Assembly (NCBI RefSeq): GCF_002964975.1
Contig: NZ_PSZM01000046.1
Location: 310,001-374,000 of the forward strand
Source: Apibacter adventoris
Lineage (GTDB): Bacteria > Bacteroidota > Bacteroidia > Flavobacteriales > Weeksellaceae
Direction: 5' to 3'
Length of the DNA stretch: 64,000 nt
The position numbers and the translations under genes are program-made. This document shows positions 53,745 to 61,032 of this stretch, piece after piece. The notes beneath the pieces were generated by a model that saw nothing but the letters and a program-made list of their open reading frames with translations, did not search any database and was not told the DNA's origin. How positions within the stretch are numbered: the stretch's first letter is position 1; every line of letters starts with the position of its first letter.

Positions 53745-54524
53745 ATGAATAGAGTAATACCACCGGTAACTAAAAATTTATTAATATTAAATACTATTTT
53801 TTTCGCTGCGCGATATATATTGGGAATGAATGGCATAGATTTAGACGTAATTTTTGCATCTTTTTTTCCTTTTTCTCCAAATTTTCATTGGTATCAAACT
53901 ATTTCTCATATGTTTATGCATGGAGGATTAGCTCATTTTTTCTTTAATATGTTTTCTTTATGGATGTTTGGTTCTGCAGTTGAACAGGCATTAGGAACAA
54001 AAAAATACTTAATCTTATATTTTGTTTGTGGCCTAGGGGCATTTGCTCTGTTTAATCTAGTTAATTTTTTTGAATTTAAGCATTTATATGATTCTTTACT
54101 TGCTGAAAATATTCCTTTAAATGAAGTTGGGCAATATTCTAAATTAAGTATTTATAGCTCAGATAACGATATTATGAGAATGCGTTTTCAATGGTTATCT
54201 ACCTTACCTGAAAATACGAATTATAATGTAGCGAAAAGGTTTTATTTAGATTTAGTAACACCTTTGTTAGGGGCTAGTGGTGCTATTTATGGTGTTTTAG
54301 TGGCTTTTGGAGTTATGTTTCCCAATTCTGTTTTAATGTTGATATTTCCTCCTATTCCTATGAAAGCTAAATATTTTATACCTATAATGGTATTAATAGA
54401 ATTATTTCTGGGTGTAAAAGAAGTTCAGGGTGATAATGTAGCTCATTTTGCACATTTAGGTGGAGCAGTATTTGGTTTTTTCTTAACACGTTATTGGGTG
54501 AAAAATAGATATAGGTGGAATTAA
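53745..54524 (+). CDS. Rhomboid intramembrane serine protease
   Basis: A 259-aa protein from the ATG at 53745, with six or seven membrane spans. It has HMFMHGGLAHFFFNMFSLWMFG (the HxxxHxxxN part of the active centre), catalytic Ser178 in GASGAIYG, and catalytic His237 in AHFAHLGGAVFGF. It cleaves membrane proteins within their spans; the substrate is unknown. A longer start (TTG at 53739) would add two residues. It follows mutL by 14 bp, and the next gene is a degenerate paralog. Confidence 0.92.
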   Translation: MNRVIPPVTKNLLILNTIFFAARYILGMNGIDLDVIFASFFPFSPNFHWYQTISHMFMHGGLAHFFFNMFSLWMFGSAVEQALGTKKYLILYFVCGLGAFALFNLVNFFEFKHLYDSLLAENIPLNEVGQYSKLSIYSSDNDIMRMRFQWLSTLPENTNYNVAKRFYLDLVTPLLGASGAIYGVLVAFGVMFPNSVLMLIFPPIPMKAKYFIPIMVLIELFLGVKEVQGDNVAHFAHLGGAVFGFFLTRYWVKNRYRWN

Positions 54525-54539
54525 AAAAAGAAGTTTTTT

Positions 54540-55451
54540 ATGTATAATGATTGGATAAATAAAATAAAATACTATTATAGAAGTGGTACAGAAGGAGTAA
54601 AAATAATCTACATATTTATAATTTCTTCTTTTGTTTACTGGATTTTCAATTTTATTTTGATGAATCTAACAGGTTTTTCATTAGAACCAGTAATTTTTTT
54701 GTCAGCAGATAAATTTATCCCTTATATTTGGACACTTTTTACTTTTCCTATAGTGCAAAAAAATCTTTGGGATTTATTTTTTGCCATGATAATGTTATAC
54801 TTTACAGAAAAGATTTTTAGAATTTATTTTAATGGAAATAGTTTTATTAAATTTTTTGTTTTAGGAAATATTTTCGGTGGAATAATTTTTTTATTATATA
54901 GTTTACTTACCGGATATACTTATATTTTTTTAAATGGTGCTATTGTTGGGATATATAGTGTACTATTTGCTGTTATATCTTATAATCCTAAAATGCCGGT
55001 TTCTTTATTTCCATTACCTGTTCAGTTTCCAATTTATGTATTAGGGATAATTTTTATAGTATTAGACGCTTTTTCAACTTTGAGTTCATCATCTCTTACA
55101 ATGAATGTATTTATAGCAAGAATAGCTGCAGCAGCTTTCGGTTTTTTTTACATGAAATCATTTCAGACAGGAAATGATTTTTTAGGAAAAATAGTTCCTA
55201 ATTTTAATACTTTCTACAAAATATTTTCGTTTATCAAAGTAAGGATTTTTTCTTCAAAAAACAGAAAAAAAGAAAAATTTCAATATCAATCAACCAAATC
55301 AGGTGTTCATACAAATAAAAATTTTAATGAAAATAAAATAGAAAATCAGAAAAAAATAGATGCTATCTTAGATAAGATATCTAAATATGGATATGAAAAC
55401 CTTACAAAAGAAGAAAAAGAATTTCTATTTAATTCTTCTAAAAAATTATGA
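54540..55451 (+). CDS. Rhomboid-like pseudoprotease with DUF6576-type tail
   Basis: A 303-aa protein with about six spans in rhomboid order. The Ser motif GASG is replaced by GAIVGIYSV, and the His block reads NVFIARIAAAAFGF with no His. It cannot act as a serine protease. The C-terminal tail (KKIDAILDKISKYGYENLTKEEKEFLF) fits the DUF6576 domain attached to many Bacteroidota rhomboids. It may bind or regulate substrates of the active rhomboid encoded 15 bp upstream, as iRhoms do in animals; this is inference. Confidence 0.85.
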   Translation: MYNDWINKIKYYYRSGTEGVKIIYIFIISSFVYWIFNFILMNLTGFSLEPVIFLSADKFIPYIWTLFTFPIVQKNLWDLFFAMIMLYFTEKIFRIYFNGNSFIKFFVLGNIFGGIIFLLYSLLTGYTYIFLNGAIVGIYSVLFAVISYNPKMPVSLFPLPVQFPIYVLGIIFIVLDAFSTLSSSSLTMNVFIARIAAAAFGFFYMKSFQTGNDFLGKIVPNFNTFYKIFSFIKVRIFSSKNRKKEKFQYQSTKSGVHTNKNFNENKIENQKKIDAILDKISKYGYENLTKEEKEFLFNSSKKL

Positions 55452-56467
55452 TATTTATTACACATAATAAAAAAAACTATTTATTTTTTAGTTTACATTG
55501 TATAATAGCTTTATTGTTATGTATAGTATATCTTAATAAAATAGTCCAACCCAAAGATTTTCCATATTTGGGGCTTATTTCTTTGATATTTCCCATTTTA
55601 TTTATTTTTCATCTTTTATTTACAATAATGTGGTTAATAAAAAGAGAATTGATATTCATACCTTTTTTATTATTTACGATTTTTTTACTTTTTCCTATAA
55701 AAAAATACATACATTTTGGAAATAAAATCATAGCAAATAAGACATCAAAAAAGCAATTTAAAATTTTAACCTATAATATTCGTTATGCCAACGAAAGTAA
55801 GGATTTAAGGGCTTTAGAAGATTCTGTAATAAAACGAGATATAGATATAGCTTTTTTTCAAGAAATATATACGAGACAGTGGAGGTCCAAAGAAACATTT
55901 TTAGTGGATAGATATAATGCTGTATTTGATTTGGTAGCAATTTCATCAAAATATCCTATAATTAATAAACAAAAGATAATTCTTCCGGGAAATGGTTATG
56001 CTTGTTTGGCAGATATTCAAAAAGACGAATCCATAATCAGGTGTATAAATATTTATTTAGAGCCTATGTTTTTAACAAAAAATATATTTAGAATAGAAAA
56101 AGTAGATGATGCTAAAGATAAAACAAAGGTTGTTGTTGAAAAATTGTCAACAGGATATAAAAAACATCAGGTTCAAATAGATTTATTAATTAAATATATA
56201 AAAGAGTCTCCTTATCCTACTATTGTTTGTGGGGATTTAAATTCAGTACCTTTATCTTATGAATATTTTCATGTAAAAGGAAATATGTTAGATGTTTTTG
56301 AGTTATGTGGATCAGGCTTAGGAATGTCCTTTTATGATTATTTTTATCCAATAAGAATTGATTATATATTTACGAGTCCCGATTTTATTCCTAAAAGCAG
56401 TTATGTAAATAAAAATATAAAATTTTCAGATCATTATCCGGTTTTTGCTTTTTTACAATTAAAATAA
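55448..56467 (+). CDS. Membrane-bound endonuclease/exonuclease/phosphatase (EEP) family protein
   Basis: A 339-aa protein with three membrane spans in the first 90 residues, then an EEP domain. It shows FKILTYNIRYANES, IAFFQEIYTRQWRS (metal Glu), VCGDLNSVPLSYEY (Asp/Asn), and the closing FSDHYPVFAFL (Asp-His). The substrate may be a phosphodiester of lipids or nucleic acid outside the membrane. The start ATG overlaps the previous stop (ATGA), so it is in the same operon as the two rhomboids. Confidence 0.88.
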   Translation: MIFITHNKKNYLFFSLHCIIALLLCIVYLNKIVQPKDFPYLGLISLIFPILFIFHLLFTIMWLIKRELIFIPFLLFTIFLLFPIKKYIHFGNKIIANKTSKKQFKILTYNIRYANESKDLRALEDSVIKRDIDIAFFQEIYTRQWRSKETFLVDRYNAVFDLVAISSKYPIINKQKIILPGNGYACLADIQKDESIIRCINIYLEPMFLTKNIFRIEKVDDAKDKTKVVVEKLSTGYKKHQVQIDLLIKYIKESPYPTIVCGDLNSVPLSYEYFHVKGNMLDVFELCGSGLGMSFYDYFYPIRIDYIFTSPDFIPKSSYVNKNIKFSDHYPVFAFLQLK

Positions 56468-56556
56468 TTCGTTTAAAAAAATTTTCAAATAAAATAAAAT
56501 TAATGGTTATTCTATAAATATTATAAATTTGTATCAGTTTATTAAACATAAATAAG

Positions 56557-58518
56557 GTGCAAAAAAATAATTCAATTACGGCTAAATTTACTTTCGTAGG
56601 TTTAATTGTTACAATGGGGATTGTATTTGGGGATATTGGTACTTCTCCGTTATATGTGATGAAAGCCATAGTAGCCGTAGGTAAAGGTAGAATAAATCAG
56701 GACTTTGTAGAAGGAGCTCTTTCATGTATTATATGGACATTAACTCTTCAGACTACTGTAAAATACGTATTAATTGCATTAAAAGCAGATAATAATGGAG
56801 AAGGGGGAATATTAGCACTTTATTCACTAGTGAAAAAATTAAAAAAAAAATGGCTTTATATTGTTGCAATTTTAGGGGCAGCAGCTTTAGTTTCTGATGG
56901 AGTTATTACCCCTTCAATGACCATTGTTTCAGCTATAGAAGGATTAAAAATTTATAATCCTCATACTCCGGTTATATTTATAACCCTTTTAATTTTAATG
57001 GTATTATTTATTGTTCAGCAATTTGGAACTCAATCGATAGGGAAATTTTATGGACCAATAATGTTTTTATGGTTTATAATGTTAGCTATTTTAGGAATTA
57101 TAGAAGTTATCCCTCATCTTTACATATTTAAAGCTATCAATCCTTATTACGCAGTTAGGCTTATCATAACAGAACCAGAAACTCTTGTTATTATGGGGGC
57201 GGTTTTCCTTTGTACCACAGGAGCAGAAGCATTATATTCAGATTTAGGACATTGTGGAATAAAAAATATAAGAATTAGTTGGTTCTTTGTTAAAACTTGT
57301 TTAATATTAAATTATTTGGGGCAAGGAGCTTGGATTCTTTCAAATCCAGCGGAAGCAAATAGTGGAGGAAATCCTTTTTTTATGATGATGCCCCATGGTT
57401 TTTTAGTAATAGGGGTTACAATGTCCACTTTAGCCGCAATTATTGCAAGTCAGGCTTTAATAACAGGGTCTTATACTATTTTTAGTGAGGCTATGTCATT
57501 AGACTTTTGGCCTAGGCAGCGTATAGAATATCCTTCTTACCAAAAAGGTCAAATGTATATACCGGCAATAAACTGGGGTTTATTGATTTCATGTATTATA
57601 GTGGTGATTCATTTTGAAGAATCATCAAGAATGGAAGCAGCCTATGGTTTAGCAATAACGATAACCATGCTAATGACAACAGTATTGTTAATTTACTATC
57701 TTAATTATAAAAAAGTTAATAAATTTTTGATTTTATTATTTGCAGTAGTTTATATTACTTTAGAAGGTGGTTTTTTCTATGCTAATGTATTAAAATTTAA
57801 AGATGGAGGTTGGATTACAATGCTGTTGGCAGGGATTATAGCATTTTGTATGTATATTTGGTATAATGGTAGAAAACTTAAAAATAAATATGTCCAATAT
57901 GTAAGTTTAAAGCCCTATTTACCTATTATACAGGATATGAAAAATGATAAAGAAATACCTAAATATTCAAATAATTTAGTATATGTAAGCAGAACAAAAA
58001 AACCAGTAGAAATAGAAGCAAAAATTATTTTTTCCATTATAAATAAAAATCCTAAAAGAGCAGATTATTATTGGTTTTTAAGGGTTGAAAATGATTCTAA
58101 CCCCTATACTTTTGAATATGATGTTTTAGAGTTAATTCCAAATACTTTGTATAATGTGAATTTTAAATTAGGATTTAAAGTTGAACCTTTAATCAATATA
58201 TACTTTAATCAAGTATTAGAAGACCTTAAAGCATCAGGAAAAATTAGCCTCATAAGTAATTACCCATCATTAAAGAAATATGATATACCCTCTGACTTTA
58301 GATATATTTTAACTGATAGAGTTTTCAATCAAGAATATTTGTTATCAATAAAAGAAAGGTTTATATTAAGATTTTATAATTTAGTTAAGTATATAGGAAT
58401 TTCTGATACAGCAGCTTTAGGCTTGGATACTTATAATGTACAGGTTGAAGAAGTTCCAATGCTTACAGATGTAATTTATAAAAACAGAATAAAAAGAATA
58501 AAAACAAATCAAATCTAG
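56557..58518 (+). CDS. kup: KUP-family potassium transporter
   Basis: A 653-aa protein starting with GTG. Twelve hydrophobic spans from GIVFGDIGTSPLYVMKAI onward; this first motif and GGILALYSL and ALYSDLGHCG are KUP hallmarks. The soluble C-terminal part runs from about residue 460. It takes up K+ with protons, a low-turgor or housekeeping system. A -7 box TAAATTTG lies 25 nt before the start. Confidence 0.95.
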   Translation: MQKNNSITAKFTFVGLIVTMGIVFGDIGTSPLYVMKAIVAVGKGRINQDFVEGALSCIIWTLTLQTTVKYVLIALKADNNGEGGILALYSLVKKLKKKWLYIVAILGAAALVSDGVITPSMTIVSAIEGLKIYNPHTPVIFITLLILMVLFIVQQFGTQSIGKFYGPIMFLWFIMLAILGIIEVIPHLYIFKAINPYYAVRLIITEPETLVIMGAVFLCTTGAEALYSDLGHCGIKNIRISWFFVKTCLILNYLGQGAWILSNPAEANSGGNPFFMMMPHGFLVIGVTMSTLAAIIASQALITGSYTIFSEAMSLDFWPRQRIEYPSYQKGQMYIPAINWGLLISCIIVVIHFEESSRMEAAYGLAITITMLMTTVLLIYYLNYKKVNKFLILLFAVVYITLEGGFFYANVLKFKDGGWITMLLAGIIAFCMYIWYNGRKLKNKYVQYVSLKPYLPIIQDMKNDKEIPKYSNNLVYVSRTKKPVEIEAKIIFSIINKNPKRADYYWFLRVENDSNPYTFEYDVLELIPNTLYNVNFKLGFKVEPLINIYFNQVLEDLKASGKISLISNYPSLKKYDIPSDFRYILTDRVFNQEYLLSIKERFILRFYNLVKYIGISDTAALGLDTYNVQVEEVPMLTDVIYKNRIKRIKTNQI

Positions 58519-58549
58519 ATATTTTCGTTTACATAAATTTAACTATATT

Positions 58550-59575
58550 ATGAATAATTCCATATTAGTAACAGGAGGATTAGGATTTATAGGTTCACAT
58601 ACAGTTGTAGAACTGATACAATCAGGTTTTAATCCAATTATTGCAGATGATCTCAGTAATTCTGAATTATTTATTTTGGATAGAATAGAACAAATTACGG
58701 GAATAAGACCTAAATTTTATCACTCTGATATTTGCGATATAAATAAATTAAAAAAAATTTTTGAAGAAAATCCCGATATAAAATCATGTATTCATTTTGC
58801 TGCTAAAAAAGCTGTTGGAGAATCTATGGAAATTCCACTAGTTTATTACAAGACTAATTTACTTTCTTTAATAAATCTTTTAGAGGTTATGAAGGAATTT
58901 AAGGTAGATAGTATTGTATTCTCCTCTTCAGCTACAGTTTATGGGCAACCGGAAAAGTTACCTGTAGATGAACATTCTCCTCTTCAAAAATCTTTGTCTT
59001 CATATGGAAGTACTAAACAAATGGCAGAAGATATTTTAGAAAAAACATCCATAGCAAATAACATACAAGTTTTGTCTTTAAGATATTTTAACCCTGTAGG
59101 AGCACATAAATCCTCTTTAATAGGAGAATTGCCTAAAGGAATTCCTTCTAACTTAATGCCATACATAACACAAACAGCTATAGGGATTAGAGAAAAATTA
59201 ACAGTATTCGGTGGTGACTATAATACTCCAGACGGAACTTGTATTAGAGATTATATACATGTAGTTGATTTAGCTAATGCACATGTACAAGCCTGTAATT
59301 ATTTGCTGGAAAAAGAAAATTCGTTAAATTTTGAGGTTTTCAATATCGGAACCGGAAGAGGAAATTCTGTATTAGAAATAATAAAGACATTTGAAAAAAT
59401 AAATAAAATTAAAATTCCGTATATCATAGGTCAACGAAGGAAAGGAGACGTGGAAAGTATATATGCTAGTTGCCAAAAAGCTAATCAAAAATTACAATGG
59501 AAAGCAAAATTCTCTTTAGATGATATGGTTAGGGATTCTTGGAATTGGGAAAAAAATATAATGAGTAAAAAATAA
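58550..59575 (+). CDS. galE: UDP-glucose 4-epimerase
   Basis: A 341-aa SDR enzyme. NAD motif GGLGFIGSHT, catalytic Ser in FSSSATVYGQPE, the YxxxK pair in SSYGSTKQMAED, and substrate-binding LRYFNPVGAH, GTCIRDYIHVVDLANAH and RRKGDVESIYA. It interconverts UDP-glucose and UDP-galactose for cell-surface sugars. Confidence 0.95.
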   Translation: MNNSILVTGGLGFIGSHTVVELIQSGFNPIIADDLSNSELFILDRIEQITGIRPKFYHSDICDINKLKKIFEENPDIKSCIHFAAKKAVGESMEIPLVYYKTNLLSLINLLEVMKEFKVDSIVFSSSATVYGQPEKLPVDEHSPLQKSLSSYGSTKQMAEDILEKTSIANNIQVLSLRYFNPVGAHKSSLIGELPKGIPSNLMPYITQTAIGIREKLTVFGGDYNTPDGTCIRDYIHVVDLANAHVQACNYLLEKENSLNFEVFNIGTGRGNSVLEIIKTFEKINKIKIPYIIGQRRKGDVESIYASCQKANQKLQWKAKFSLDDMVRDSWNWEKNIMSKK

Positions 59576-59656
59576 ATAATAATTTATAAATAAAAATATC
59601 AATACATTACAATATCTAAATATAAAGTAAACATTTTTTATATTTACAACTTATTG

Positions 59657-59664
59657 TATATTTG
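59657..59664 (+). promoter_or_regulatory. -7 promoter box of glyA
   Basis: TATATTTG matches TAnnTTTG and is 19 nt upstream of the glyA ATG at 59684. No clear TTG at -33. Confidence 0.4.
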
Positions 59665-59683
59665 AATAAAATAAAATTAAATT

Positions 59684-60955
59684 ATGAGTCAGGATATAAT
59701 TTTCAATTTAATAAAAAAGGAAAAAGAAAGACAACTTAAAGGAATAGAGCTGATTGCTTCAGAAAATTTTGTTAGTGAAGAAGTTATGCAGGCTGCAGGT
59801 TCTGTGTTAACCAATAAATATGCAGAAGGTTATCCAGGGAAAAGATATTATGGAGGATGTGAAGTTATTGATGAAATAGAGCAATTAGCTATTGACAGAG
59901 CTAAAGAATTATTCGGAGCAGAATATGTTAATGTACAACCACACTCAGGAGCACAAGCCAATGCTGCCGTATTTTTAGCGTGTCTAAAACCGGGAGATAC
60001 TGTTATGGGGTTAAATTTAGCACACGGTGGACACTTAACCCATGGTTCATCTGTTAATTTTTCAGGAATAAACTATAGAGCAGTTTTTTATCAGGTTAAC
60101 AAGGAGGATGGACGTATAGATTATGAGGGAATGTTGGAAACAGCAAAAAGAGAAAAACCTAAATTGATTATTTGTGGAGCCTCAGCCTATTCCAGAGACT
60201 TTGATTATTCAAAATTTAGAGAAGCGGCAGATGAAGTAGGAGCTATTTTAATGGCGGATATTTCCCATCCTTCAGGACTTATTGCCAAAGGTATTCTTAA
60301 AGACCCTATGCCTTTTTGTGACATAGTAACTACAACCACTCATAAAACCCTAAGAGGAACAAGAGGAGGAATTATTATGTTAGGTAAAGATTTTGAAAAT
60401 CCTTTTGGGCAAAAAACTCCTAAGGGAGAAATTAAATTAATGTCACAAGTTTTAGATAGTGCAGTATTTCCTGGTACACAAGGAGGACCTTTAGAACATA
60501 TAATTGCAGCAAAAGCCATAACATTTGGAGAAGCTTTGAGTGAAGGCTATTTTAACTATATATTGCAAGTGCTTAAAAATTCGCAAGCTCTTTCAAAAGC
60601 ATTGATAGAAAAAGATTTTGAAATTATTTCCGGAGGAACAGATAATCATTTAATGCTCATTGATTTACATAATAAAAATATTTCAGGAAAAGAAGCAGAA
60701 AAAGTTTTAGGACAAGCAGATATAACCTGTAATAAAAATATGATTCCTTATGATGATAGAAGCCCTTTTATCACTTCCGGAGTTAGATTTGGAACAGCAG
60801 CCATAACCACAAGAGGTCTGAAAGAAGAAGATATGGGTAAAATAGCAGAATTTATAAATGAAGTGATAAAAGATCCTCATAATGATATAAAAATCAATCA
60901 AATAAAATCTCAAGTAAATTCGATGATGAATTCACGACCTTTATTTCAATGGTAA
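59684..60955 (+). CDS. glyA: Serine hydroxymethyltransferase
   Basis: A 423-aa PLP enzyme. It converts serine and tetrahydrofolate into glycine and methylene-THF. Motifs: [64 protein letters not shown], and the PLP-binding Lys in [14 protein letters not shown]. Full length with the correct C-terminus. Confidence 0.97.
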   Translation: MSQDIIFNLIKKEKERQLKGIELIASENFVSEEVMQAAGSVLTNKYAEGYPGKRYYGGCEVIDEIEQLAIDRAKELFGAEYVNVQPHSGAQANAAVFLACLKPGDTVMGLNLAHGGHLTHGSSVNFSGINYRAVFYQVNKEDGRIDYEGMLETAKREKPKLIICGASAYSRDFDYSKFREAADEVGAILMADISHPSGLIAKGILKDPMPFCDIVTTTTHKTLRGTRGGIIMLGKDFENPFGQKTPKGEIKLMSQVLDSAVFPGTQGGPLEHIIAAKAITFGEALSEGYFNYILQVLKNSQALSKALIEKDFEIISGGTDNHLMLIDLHNKNISGKEAEKVLGQADITCNKNMIPYDDRSPFITSGVRFGTAAITTRGLKEEDMGKIAEFINEVIKDPHNDIKINQIKSQVNSMMNSRPLFQW

Positions 60956-60982
60956 TTAAATAATATCAAATAACAATTAACA

Positions 60983-61015
60983 ACTGGTATAAAAATATTT
61001 ATGCCGGTTTTTTTT
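60983..61015 (+). terminator. Terminator of glyA
   Basis: ACTGGTATAAA pairs with TTTATGCCGGT (with G-T wobbles) around a four-base loop, followed by nine T. Confidence 0.85.
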
Positions 61016-61032
61016 ATACTAAAAAATATACT

